18,518 nucleotides of DNA, taken from Terana coerulea. Taxonomy: Eukaryota > Basidiomycota > Agaricomycetes > Polyporales > Phanerochaetaceae. The position numbers were made by a program, and so were the translations under genes. A model generated the notes under the pieces. That model worked only from the letters and a program-made list of their open reading frames with translations. It was not told the origin of the DNA and did no database searches. Shown piece after piece: positions 1 to 9,047 of this stretch (position 1 is the stretch's first letter; every line of letters begins with the position of its first letter). Where the stretch lies: assembly GCA_024811115.1 (NCBI GenBank), contig JAKOGH010000374.1, positions 1 to 18,518 of the forward strand, given 5' to 3'.

Positions 1-1282
1 GTGACCAGCACCATACTCGTTGCACCTCTTCTCCCAACCACCGACCTCATCGGTTGCTCTCCAGCAGTCGACCTCAGCTGAGGCCTCAACACACGCCCGT
101 CCTACAGAATTGTTCTACGCAATCCGTCACCAGATACCCTCCCCTTGCCTACGGACGTCGTCATCTCATTCAAGCGTGTCGACCTTGGAGCTTGATCCCT
201 CAGCTGCCGCGACGAGGACTGTCCCTATTGTCTCTGCAGGCGTACTCTCCGCTCTCTCCACGTGGGGGTTCATCGATGGTTGCTCCGTTCACCATTTCGA
301 CGTTCTTTCCGCCCCTCTGCAAGTTGGGCGCTGGAGACGAGTGCACCTTGGCGCGATGGGGATTGTTGCCGTATAGTCAAGGTTGTTGTTCCGAGACTGT
401 CATTCGTGTCATCGGGAATGGGAAGCGCAAGGTACGTCTCTTCAAGTGCTTGCTATATGATGAGTTGCTGACGAGCATCGACTTGCAGACTAAGAATAAG
501 CGTCGCAAGTCTAAGGCCAAGGAATCAGGAAGAAACAAGGAGCGCAAGCAGCTCGATGAAGCAGCGGCGCTCCTCGTAATCGCATCCTGGCAGGTCCCCG
601 TCCGCATGACAGGCCAGCCTTCGCATCCATGACCTGCCGCACGACTTCCTGCGCCCACAGTTCGCCACCCCACACAAGCCTTCTCCTCGTCACCATGTCT
701 CATGCAAGACGGTGCACGGTCACTCCGAGCCATCTATTATCAAGGGGTAGTTCTCAGTCGCTAAACAGCCACCTGTGGGTTTGTCTCGCGGTCCCACATC
801 ACCGTGTCGCGCAAATCTTCTCAGCGCCACCGTGAGCGTGACACCAAGAGCGAGGCTACTTGGAGCAATTTGGTGATGCTCGAGAAGGAGGATGACCGCT
901 TTCGTATGGGCTCGGCCGTGTCTAGGGGTCAGAAGGAGCGAGAGGTGCGGCTATCGTGGCCGATGTTCGACGCGGCTGTAAGTTCAGTTGGCGTTGTACT
1001 CTCGTCAGCGGAGACTGATGCTTTTACCTTAGCGCAGCTTCGGATCTTTTCTGGGAGCGCGAAAGCAACCTCTGATGCGCAGGATGAACCCGAATACGAG
1101 GAGCGAAATCCCTTCAAGCCAGATGGGCGACGCGATTGTCAAGCAAACCAACGAGGAATACGACGATGGGCTCGGGTTCCCAAACCGACGCCGGCAGGGC
1201 TTTGTTCATCATCAGCTCGCCGCAAGGGCCTCGACGCAACGCCAAGACCAAAGACGACTACCCCACCTTCCCGCTGCGGTGA
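1..1282 (+). pseudogene. Decayed multi-exon gene in copy A, unknown function
   Basis: This is the copy A counterpart of the gene relic in copy B. Two introns can be placed by comparison: 432-488 (57 nt, GTACGT...TTGCAG) and 978-1037 (60 nt, GTAAGT...GCGCAG). Each has exactly the same length as its partner in B. The exon after the first intron encodes a lysine/arginine-rich stretch (TKNKRRKSKAKESG). The exon between introns has readable segments ending in a QKEREV motif. After the second intron the frame that is open in B meets a stop at 1073-1075 in A, and 2 nt are missing near 1157. The stop equivalent to B's terminal stop is at 1280-1282. The product is unrecognised. I infer a pseudogene because no single frame survives across the exons. 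Confidence 0.5.
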
Positions 1283-2097
1283 ACTGACCGGATAGACTAT
1301 CGGCCGTGACGACATGACCTGCTCTGCCTGCCCATTATTGGGACGTGGCGTCTTGTCCTGTTCGTTCACGTCGTAGTTTATGCGTTCAGTTCGCGGCATG
1401 CGTTCCAATGTCCCCCTTCATCCTCCCTCCCCGTCGTCTTTCGTCGTCTCTGCACGTGTTGCCGTCTTGACCCTTCAAGAACTTCGTACGCTCGAGCGCC
1501 GTTGCCATTCCGTCCTTGTCATCTCGGTCCTTCGAGCTCTTCATACGCCGCCCATAGCCCAATCCGCCTCTCCCTCACTGGTTCTCGCCTTTCGCCTCGT
1601 CTGCGCCGCCGCTCCCACCGTCGCTCCCGTTGCCGCTACTCCAAATACCGTCTACGCACTGGCATTTCAGCGCATAACACTTGGATCCTCAAGCATGAGT
1701 CATCTTCACATCGAACATCAGCCATCGTTATGATGGTCATGGATAAACGTCCTAATTTTTCTTTCGCATTCCTCTGGATCAGTTTCTCATCTCTTAAATA
1801 GCCTTAATTACGGACTTCTGGATTTGTATGCGTCTTGTAGCGCTTCTCATACCCACCATATACTCCCACGTACCCTAATCTCCCTCGCATCACGTCGCCT
1901 CTTTATTCTCTTGTAGTAATACCCCTCCCATCGCCCTAATGTCTACCCATCGCCTCCTTTTAATTAGTGAATGTAGCGGAGTACTCTCCGTATCGCCTCT
2001 TAGTTAGACAGCACCGAGCCTCCATACTTCACTTGTATCCAGAGAATCTGTTTCATTTTATACATTATTCATATCGAGTATTCTTTGGCGACGTCCA
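1283..2097 (+). other. Conserved non-coding 3' flank of repeat A
   Basis: This part has no convincing gene. It is C/T-rich and stays closely similar to 17194-18020 in copy B, including a GC-rich segment around 1300-1400 that is almost identical. Such conservation past the stop codon shows that the duplicated unit included a long 3' untranslated or flanking region. Its last 250 bases are also recognisable in the third, decayed fragment near 10056-10310. Confidence 0.6.
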
Positions 2098-2449
2098 CAT
2101 CAGCAAAGTTGCATTGGCGCTGAGCGGTACTGACAGGTACTGATGAAGCCATCTCAGCGCGCTTCAGTCCCTTCAGTGCCGTCAGCGCCCGCCAGTCTCA
2201 GCAGTCGTTTTGAGCGCTCTCAGACGTTTTGACCCCTCTTGCATCCGACTCTCGCAGCAAAGCTTCGGTGAGTAAACCATTATCATTCACGTCCAGCATA
2301 GATTATGAAACAAGAAGAACTAAGAAAATACAAAATCTAGTAAAAGTCCGGCTTCAGCAGGGCTCGAACTTCGGTCCCAAACTGTTCGTCAGTGCTCTCA
2401 GTGCCCGTCAGTGCTCATCAGTCGTCAGCGCTTGTACGTTTTGCTGATG
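2098..2449. mobile_element. 352 bp MITE-like element with CATCAGCAAA inverted termini
   Basis: The left end begins CATCAGCAAA. The reverse complement of the right end also begins CATCAGCAAA, and both reach a GCGCTGA block after about 8-10 diverged bases. Subterminal DNA on both sides is filled with ACTGA/TCAGT motifs in opposite orientation. The insert splits repeat copy A: the sequence before 2098 and after 2449 aligns to continuous sequence at about 18010-18040 in copy B, which acts as an empty site. The dinucleotide CA flanks both ends (2096-2097 and 2450-2451) and is the apparent target duplication. There is no coding capacity. Superfamily is uncertain because a CA duplication is not diagnostic. 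Confidence 0.68.
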
Positions 2450-2474
2450 CATGGGAATAGTTGGAGGTCAACCG

Positions 2475-2660
2475 AGGGGTGCACGATGGCTAGCGCTGAC
2501 ATCATGTCGGAAAAATATTCGGAGACTCCCGAGCAGCCGTGAGCGCTCGTGAGGCCCTGAGCCAGAACCGGGCTCACGAGCGAGGCGAAATCAGTCATGA
2601 AGCGCATCTCGAGCCGCCCCATGATCACGGGCGCCTACCATCAGATAACGGGCGACGGCC
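2475..2660. repeat. GC-rich island with a perfect 10 bp hairpin
   Basis: This short GC-rich patch sits inside AT-rich DNA. CGCTCGTGAG at 2544-2553 pairs perfectly with CTCACGAGCG at 2573-2582 across a 19 nt loop. A CTCGAGCC...GGGCGCCT pattern recurs in the island at about 3320-3500, so both may be fragments of one unknown repeat. No gene is visible. Confidence 0.35.
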
Positions 2661-2942
2661 AAAAGTTTGTTTAGCAACCTTACACTGGCTGTCTTATCAC
2701 TGTTACTGTAGTAGTTACTTCAATCGCAATTTGCTTACTTGGATTTTCAGTGTCACGCCGCTTTGTTACTGATTCGCTTACTTGGATTTTTGTTATCTTA
2801 TCATTTCGTCATGTTGTTACCGCGAATTACCGAATATTTACTTGACTACTAATGTGAGTGTCTACTACGAGTTCGAACCAACGACTATCGTACGGCGAAG
2901 TACACTACCATTGTCATTCCAAAACCACTGCGCCAGGCAGCC
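2660..2942 (-). repeat. tRNA-derived SINE-like element
   Basis: Read on the minus strand, the element starts GGCTGCC at 2942. It has an A-box match TGGCGCAGTGG (2925-2935) and a B-box match GGTTCGAAC (within 2869-2879), spaced as in a tRNA. It is not a functional tRNA gene: the 3' acceptor half that should pair with GGCTGCC is absent and the arms do not fold cleanly. The downstream body contains the direct repeat CTTACTTGGATTTT (plus strand, about 2732 and 2772). The left boundary is a guess. A pol III promoter with a non-tRNA tail is the usual layout of a SINE. Confidence 0.45.
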
Positions 2943-3300
2943 ATATGAACACATGTAATGACCATAATTATATCCACATCTCACACACTTATTCATTTCT
3001 CCAGCGACTGCAAAGTTAAACTGTGCTCACTCCTCTGCAGACTTCTGAGTTCCTGCACTCCGGTTGCTAGTGACGTGGTGTATTATTAGTAGGATGAGCT
3101 GGTAAGTTGAAGCACAAGCACAAAAACCATCAGCAAATGGGCATCCATAGGCTGTAGTGCTTGAGCTCACTACACTGACCATCCACAACTTCACACTTTG
3201 CAAATTACATGTTAAAAATGCCCTTAATGCTACTTTTAATGTTGAAAAGCAATTCTATAATGTATACATAGTCAGCTGAGAGTGGAGCATCTTCTACTGC
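2943..3300. other. No gene seen; AT-rich intergenic DNA
   Basis: All frames are interrupted here and there is no recognisable domain or intron-exon pattern. A short imperfect palindrome, TGTAGTG...CACTACA near 3151-3172, is the only structure noticed. Confidence 0.5.
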
Positions 3301-3520
3301 AACACTTTGATGGTCATGAGGAGCATGCAGGTCTCCCGAGGCCATCGCGAGCCACCTCGAGCCAGGGCGCCTCCTCTCGGCCGCTCATAATCGCACCCAG
3401 CGTCTGTGAGGCTTCGTGAGGCAGATGCCGAGGGCGTCTTCGAGGCGGCCTGCTCATGAGCCAAATATGGAATTTCCGACACAACTTGTCCTCGGGTGGT
3501 CACCATGCGTCTGGGGGTCC
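3301..3520. repeat. Second GC-rich island, relative of 2475-2660
   Basis: This is a GC-rich patch with repeated GTGAGGC and CGAGGC words and a CTCGAGCCAGGGCGCCT segment resembling the earlier island. The open frames on both strands are short, compositionally driven and have no domain. It is probably a fragment of a repeat whose ends I cannot define. Confidence 0.3.
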
Positions 3521-4200
3521 TGCTAGGTAAGCGCTTTGGAGACGCCTCGGATGTCCAGAGGCCTTACTCTCAAACGTATTCCCAGTGTTGCAGGCTCGGA
3601 GGCATTCACATAGTTATACTTATGATTCTGCTAGTACTGTGCACGGATATCAAATCAAAATTTTTGGCACCTTTTGCAGTGCTATATCCACTCAAAACTA
3701 GCAATTATAGCACCAACGTCCAGTAAGTAGCGCTGTACTGCATGAGCACCCGCTGTAGAAAGCAGGCAGTGCACTCACAAAGCTAAATTTCGGGCTCCAT
3801 TGGCTGTTTTCTTCATTGCCATGCACACCCCCACCATAATGAAGCTGGAAAGCTAGGAAACACCGACTTTCACTTGCGAGATCCCACTATCTACTGTTAT
3901 CTTATCTCTAGAGGTGTAAGATTCTAGGCGCTTGTGTGCAAGACACTGGACAACTTGCTGTCAGCGTTAGCAATCGTGCCTCCCCCCGCGAGGTCAACCC
4001 TTCCTTTTGTCCCAGGAAATTGTTCGGCTGTTGTGGTGGCAACGTGGCATGCTAATTGGCTGATGCGCAGCGGTGTTGAGGTTAGGTTCAAGTCTGAGAA
4101 CCTCCGGCCCCCTTAGCTCCCCAAGTCACACCCAGCTTGAGGGTTGGTCAGAGTGCTATTTTCAAAGACGAGGAGGTTCGGCTGGAGCTATCATCTGAAA
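3521..4200. other. No gene seen; mixed intergenic DNA
   Basis: I see no open frame above about 75 codons, no splice-consistent coding, and no inverted termini. A weak B-box-like GGTTCAAGTC lies at about 4087, but no convincing A box accompanies it. Confidence 0.45.
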
Positions 4201-4224
4201 TAACCCCTCTTTCTAATCTATGCT

Positions 4225-5050
4225 TTATGCTTCTTATTTAACACTAAGTTGTTTATTATGCTCTTTTTCGCTTTTTGTGAAAATGTATTCTTGAAATATA
4301 GTTTATTTAGCTAATCTACATCTATCAGCCCATTGCCTTTTAACATTCTAATCTGCTGATTATTAATGGCTTTTACTACCTAATTGACTTTTTATCCCTT
4401 ACCAATGCCTTATTGCATTCTTTCATTAGCTCATTTACTATATTTCTTTTTATCTAATTTCTCACTATTGCATATTTTATCAGTAGCTTATCATTAGCTT
4501 TTTACTTATTTGCTTGTTATTTATACCATATTTATGACATTATTTAGAGCTTATGACACTTATTTTGCTATTGCTTTTATTTATTACTTGGACTCTTATT
4601 ATTATATTGCTTAAAGCTAATTTAGTTCTATGTCCTCCTTTTTCTGCCAATCAGCTAATCTATATACTTATATTATTACACTTTTAGAGTTAATGTAGCT
4701 ACTATTCTCTATTTCAGCCTAGTTGGTATATAAATGCATAATGGATTCCTTATTAGACTGGTTTTCAAAGTGCACAAAGCTTTAAGAATATTGTTAATGA
4801 CAAGTCTGAAGCTCTTTAATATTACCTTTATAGCCTAATATATAAGCTCTGTACAATTGCTAAAAAAGAGCTGCTTTTGCCTAAAGTGTCTATATTCTTA
4901 TATAATTGCCATTTGCCACAGTTGAACAACAAGTTGCAATCAATTCTAAATATCACAATAGCTCTAAAAGAGTGACTGCTTCACAGACAACCAAAGCAAT
5001 TCATGCTATATGCTTTTGTTAATGGGCCAAGGCTCAAAAAAGATGACTAG
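4225..5050. repeat. CpG-free AT-rich relic DNA
   Basis: The sequence is strongly AT-rich. Reading line by line, I found no CG dinucleotide between the one at 4269 and the next at about 5135, roughly 860 bases. Adjacent GC-rich DNA has abundant CpG. This pattern is expected of an old, methylated repeat in which CpG has decayed to TpG and CpA. The left two thirds is low-complexity TTA/CTT-rich sequence without a readable frame. The right third keeps a coding-like segment that is annotated separately. Confidence 0.6.
4787..5050 (+). pseudogene. Coding relic with two internal stops, unknown family
   Basis: One forward frame reads as plausible protein for 88 codons. It begins NIVNDKSEAL, continues through YLYSLIYKLC, KELLLPKVSIFLYN and PKQFMLYAFVNGP, and ends at a stop at 5048-5050. 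Only two stops interrupt it: TAA at 4817-4819, where CAA (Gln) would fit, and TGA at 4973-4975, where CGA (Arg) would fit. In DNA this AT-rich, chance would be expected to give more stops, so I infer a decayed gene or transposon ORF. I do not recognise the family. A frame that merely happens to be open is the alternative. Confidence 0.33.
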
Positions 5051-5059
5051 AAATAACCA

Positions 5060-5137
5060 CAGTGCACCTAGAAGGACTTGATCCCAGGACCACCTAAGTA
5101 AACATGCCCAGTAGATTAACAACTGCGCCATAGCAGC
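5060..5137 (-). repeat. tRNA-derived SINE head or tRNA pseudogene
   Basis: On the minus strand it starts GCTGCTA at 5137. An A box TGGCGCAGTTG (5120-5130) and a degenerate B box GGGATCAAGTCC (5074-5085) follow at tRNA spacing. The B box carries A where the canonical C of TTCGA stands, which would remove its CpG. The 3' acceptor strand that should pair with GCTGCTA is missing. It lies 34 bp outside the left end of the Tc1/mariner-like element. It may be the head of a SINE whose body extends into the CpG-free DNA on its left. Confidence 0.5.
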
Positions 5138-5172
5138 TTACATATATCAACATACAGAATGATTATAACCTA

Positions 5173-5205
5173 CAGTTGCGAACAGGCAAACACGACAACA
5201 GCGCC
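5173..5205 (+). repeat. Left terminal inverted repeat of the Tc1/mariner-like element
   Basis: It begins CAGTTGC immediately after the TA duplication at 5171-5172 and pairs with 8680-8714. It ends in GCGCC. The two termini differ by AG/GA at positions 8-9 and by an indel before GCGCC. Confidence 0.9.
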
Positions 5206-5295
5206 GGAGGGAGATTTTGAATTATTTAAGCTAAACTAGGTACAGATTCAGACTTGGACAGACGAAAGGAGCTCAAAATGCATGCTCGAAGTTTT

Positions 5296-5333
5296 TCCCA
5301 CAAGAAAATAGCGCCGGCGAAATTTTTGTGGGA
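5296..5333. repeat. Subterminal hairpin at the left end of the transposon
   Basis: TCCCACAA (5296-5303) pairs with TTGTGGGA (5326-5333) around a loop that contains the palindrome CGCCGGCG. The word GCGCCGGCGAAATTTTT recurs at 8526-8542, suggesting a transposase-binding or structural site. Confidence 0.5.
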
Positions 5334-5373
5334 TTTTGCGCCAACCTAGGCCTGTCAGCTCATGGTCGCTGCT

Positions 5374-8300
5374 TCATAACCGATTGAGAGACATCATCGC
5401 ACGCTGCGACACTTGACGGTGTTGCTTTTGCATAGCCCAAAGCGCCACTTTGCCAGTGAGTCCGAGGCAATAGGTACTCATGAACCTCCATGAGCGGTTG
5501 ATAAAATGCCGTATAACCTCGACCGGACAAGCGTTGAGGTGCTCGAGGGCAACTTCCTTTGCCCGAGCAAATGTTGTTTTCTGAAACTTCCTGTAGCGAT
5601 ACTTGACCCAGCCCCAGTACTGTGTAACATAGGTTAGTCTATCACACAGACTTAACAGATAGGAATGCAAAAAACTCACCATCTCGATGGGATTCAGCTC
5701 ACAGTGAAATTTGGGCAGGAAGATGCACAAATGCCCGGCGTCAGTAATGAGCTGCTCGAGCATAGAGACCTGGTTTGTGAAGTCATCTTGCTTGCTCAAC
5801 AACCGAGCCATGCAGCAGTTAGTGTTCTCCCAAAGGACAAACGGGAGCACACTTTGCCTTCATTTGGCAACATCAAACCCACGCTCTTGCAGAACCCTTT
5901 CCATACCCTTCGGCTTCCCATCATCTAAGGTCATCTTCTGCACCTTTCCACGAAGAGCGGCGCACGGATTTGTATCTGGAATGATGGTGTCACGCTGAAC
6001 ACGCTGCTTTCCACCATCGGACTTGTTCATCTCAAATGCTTGCAGAGCATCTGGTTCGAGCGAAGCGTGAGCAGATGACTGGTCAAAGATGAAGCAGGCA
6101 ATCGTGCCAGGGAAGAGCTCTTCATGGATTTTGATAGCTCGCTTGATTTGTACCAAAAGCTGCTTTATATCCCATCACGGGTCGCCGCTTGAACCTGGAT
6201 AGATGATTTGACGTGCATCCTTGACAATGTTGCCATTGGCATCTTTCACAACCAGTCGGCTGGTAACGGGGTTAATGAAGTCCGAGACATGGATCAGGCG
6301 CCCTCGACTCTTCTTCTGCAAGATCGTTTGGTCTTGCGTGAGCCTATATGGCAGGTATGAGAAAGACCTATCTGAACATGAGAGAATGCACGTACCATGC
6401 CTTCTCTTTATACTCCAGTGCATGCAAAGAGGACTCATCGTGGTAGTGTGCGATGATCTCCTTCTCCCCTGCTGCGAGCACCAGCTTGACCTCCACCAGA
6501 TCCTTGCCCTCAAAATGTCTCATCTGCCGCTCATGTTCTGCCATCTTCAGCAGGAATACCTTGTCTCGATAGTCGACAACATCCGGGCTGCTCATGCCCA
6601 TCCAGATAGACTCCCTTTCGGATGACTGTCAATCGCCAACCCAGCTTCACAAGCCATCAACATGCGGTTCGCTCGCAAAGAGGCCTCTTCAAGGTGATCC
6701 CAAGGCTCAGCAGTATCTTTGTATTCAACATGTGCTGGAAACGACGTGGAGTGACCTCTCCTTTGGTCTGCGAGGTGAGCCAATCTCGAGCAGTGGTGCG
6801 TACAGACAGTTCATTGAGAAGTGACCGGGCGTTTTTGCTGCCGCCTCGTCACTCTGCAGGAAGCTGTTCAAAGAGCTGGTAATGTCGTGCAAGTGCGTGT
6901 ATCTTGCAAGCGAAGTAGACCGGGTTTTCGCTCTCATGCCACTGTTGTGCGACAGCAATACTGGCAGGAATACAGCAGACACCTTTGATGCAAAGAGTGG
7001 CGAAATTTTGGATGATGAGGAGCTGGTTTGTTTGGCTCAGAGTCATGGTGCGTCGCTGCTTCTTCAGGTCACTCTTGATCTGCTCTCGTAGCGTCAACCA
7101 GTCACGGATTTCGGCTCCAGGGTGCATATGCTCGGTGAGTTCATCTTCTCAGGCCATCTCCTCCTCATCGAGATCTTCTACTAGCTCGGGTTGCTCTGGC
7201 GTATTCTCTGAGGCAAGAGAAGGGGCAGAGGCTGCTGCTGCTTGGGAGGGACCTGAGTTTGGTACGCCACCGATTATAGTCTGCAGGACATCAAGGTGGG
7301 TACTGAGCTGGGTTGCAGTAGGTCCCCAGTCGTCAACAGCTATCGGTGACTCGTGGCTGAACACTGGGTCCACCAAGGATTCGCACGGGAGCTGAAACGG
7401 CAAGCCGACTGGTGACTTCCTCAGTGACAGCGCCGGCAAGTCCACCTCAAACTCGCTTGGTGGCGGTGATGTTAAGCCTATTGGGGAGCTGTGCCGTGAG
7501 CCAGAGGGACTGTAGATACTGGCAGATCACGGTGAGTTGCCAGTTATTCCATCCATCGAATTAAACTGACCTTGGTGGACCAGAACTAAAATCCAATTCA
7601 TCGTCCACTACTGGAGCCATCAATGCGGAACTGCCGGCAGTTGGACCTGTCTTCTTCGAATACGATGACGACGCAATCGGGGCAAACTCCCAGTACATGT
7701 CAATGTTTGTTTGGCCGCCGGATTGCATCCTTGTGATCTCGCTGCGTTCTCTCTGGCTTGGACAGGATGTCCGGACCTTTGTGGTATGTTGAAGGCCGCC
7801 CTGCTGCCAGTCAATGACTTATTTGATTGCTCACACTCACCGGTATCCTTGATATCTTTTCTTGTAAATCTCCTTGTGAGTTTTTAACCTCCCTGCTGGT
7901 AACCATTCCTCATCATCTCGTTCTAACCTCTTCACCAGCTGAGCCAATGCGGTGTACAATGGCTTGCTCTCCAGCTCTTCCCATTCATCATCCTCCTCAA
8001 CATCCGAGTCCTCGCCAGCGCCATCCAAATCCTCATTCAAGACAAACCTCAGACTGTCAAATTCGACCCCAGGCTCCCACCTCTCTTCAAAGATCAAAGC
8101 TATCAAGTTCCAGGGGCTCAAGACGAGCTGGATTCTCAGGGCTTGGTGCCGAGCCCTTTCAGTCGCAAGTGAGTTGTCTGAGATGATGGGCTGCGAAGTC
8201 TTCTGGCGTCCCATGACTGCATTGACTGCTGGGAACAGGCGAACGGGACTTCTCATTACTTTCCGGCTTCTCAACGCACTGCCGCTTTGCATTGTTGAGG

Positions 8301-8430
8301 CCAGAGGTGTTCAGACGCCGTTTGAGAGGTCTTCTCCGCTGCATTGCAGTGATGGGTTCTCGCAGTGGGTTCTCAGAACATCTCACTTGAATGGGCAATT
8401 CAGGACTTCTGGGCTGAATAGCCGACACAT
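5374..8430 (-). pseudogene. DDE transposase pseudogene (fungal Tc1/mariner-like lineage)
   Basis: The gene would cut and paste the surrounding element. The catalytic triad is legible: first Asp in HYHDES (codon about 6437-6439), second Asp in FDQSSAHA (about 6082-6084), and Glu in ELNPIEM (5683-5685), just after LPKFHC. Introns with GT-AG ends fit at 7570-7519, 6395-6344 and 5679-5620, and probably near 7840-7804. A frame change at about 8165-8175 may be another intron or a frameshift. In-frame stops lie at 7149-7151, 6849-6851 (TGA in LPAE*RGG), about 6670 (TGA before WLVKLGW) and about 6178 (TGA before WDIKQLL). One-base shifts occur near 6590, 5860 and 5835. The family's conserved C-terminal block (WGWVKYRYR, ACPVEVIRHFINRSWRFM) is present. 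It is not translatable as it stands. Confidence 0.9.
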
Positions 8431-8679
8431 TTCACATGTAATTTTTGTGTTTCAACTGAATCATGCTGTACTTCAGGAAAGGAATCGATTGCGCATTGTT
8501 CTGTGATTTTATCGATTTTATTCAAGCGCCGGCGAAATTTTTGGGGTATTTTTGACAAAAGTAGACGGATCGAAAATTGGCTCGTGCAAATCAACTCCCT
8601 ATGACCTATTTGCACTATTCCTATGTTTAGTTTCCCTTTCTGATACTTTGTGCGAGCTGGATAAATCACATTTTGTTGG

Positions 8680-8714
8680 GCGCCAACATTGTCGTGTTTG
8701 CCTGTCTGCAACTG
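8680..8714 (-). repeat. Right terminal inverted repeat of the Tc1/mariner-like element
   Basis: This is the reverse complement partner of 5173-5205. It ends GCAACTG at 8714 and is followed by the TA duplication at 8715-8716. Confidence 0.9.
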
Positions 8715-8716
8715 TA

Positions 8717-9030
8717 CCAGGTATATTGAAGTGCCTTAACGTCTTTAAAGCCTCCACGCTTTGGTTGGCGCCATCTTTCATTCCCTCAGTCCCTCATTCC
8801 TAATTGACATGTTAGCTGCGTTGCGACCACCTACCGCTGACACTAAGACCCAAGCGACACCACACAAAAGTGGGGGACACGTGAATTATCAAGCAAGGTC
8901 GTTGAAGAGGAGGGGCTCTCCTGCAAACGAGGTACGTGGCCCTCTCGCCACATCCACCACTGCTATCCAGAGCCGTCTATGGCCGTGCATGCATGGCTTA
9001 TGGACAGCGCTTTCATGAATAGACATCACA
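8717..9030. other. Intergenic DNA; possible orphan first exon at 8809-8931
   Basis: To the right of the transposon there is no complete gene. An ATG at 8809 opens a frame (MLAALRPPTADTK...) that reaches ANE just before a GTACGT donor-like site at 8932. It is preceded by a C/T-rich tract, as in many fungal promoters. No matching downstream exon was found before the tandem repeat begins, so this could be the 5' stump of a disrupted gene or chance. Confidence 0.18.
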
Positions 9031-9047
9031 CATCTCCTACGAGTAAC

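Larger units (their letters stand above)
1..2474 (+). repeat. Repeat copy A (degenerate gene plus 3' flank), same family as 15876-18040
   Basis: This stretch aligns base for base, with many substitutions and small indels, to about 15876-18040 in the same orientation. The best block is roughly 1280-1550 against 17191-17460, where I judge identity to be near 90% by eye. The left end is cut by the window edge. The right end of homology was found on both sides of an inserted element: the match stops at 2097, resumes at 2450 and fades at about 2474. It is not a simple LTR, because it contains spliceosomal introns at matching places and no reverse transcriptase or integrase. A dispersed or segmentally duplicated gene-containing repeat is the safest description. 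Confidence 0.88.
5173..8714 (-). mobile_element. Complete but inactive Tc1/mariner-like DNA transposon, 3542 bp
   Basis: Both ends are visible. The left end starts CAGTTGC at 5173 and the right end is its inverted copy finishing at 8714. Twenty-four of the first 26 positions match, including the shared run ACAGGCAAACACGACAA, followed by a short indel and GCGCC. TA flanks each end (5171-5172 and 8715-8716), the target duplication typical of the IS630/Tc1/mariner superfamily. Inside, a minus-strand DDE transposase gene fills most of the length. A 17 bp subterminal word, GCGCCGGCGAAATTTTT, occurs at 5311-5327 and 8526-8542 in the same orientation. It is non-functional because the transposase is broken in many places. 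Confidence 0.9.

Noticed and set aside
1139..1408. Antisense frame MERMPRT..., conserved with 16864-17319
   Set aside because: Differences between the copies are mostly amino-acid changing in this frame, and the introns are defined on the plus strand. It is a shadow of the repeat.
2869..2942. Functional tRNA gene
   Set aside because: The A and B boxes are present, but the 3' acceptor strand is missing and the arms do not pair.
4200..5000. Mitochondrial DNA insertion
   Set aside because: The AT-richness alone suggested it, but no mitochondrial gene or RNA motif was recognised, and CpG loss explains the composition.
8400..8711. 103-codon minus-strand frame at the transposon end
   Set aside because: It begins within the terminal inverted repeat and covers the subterminal non-coding region. 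The transposase homology starts further in.
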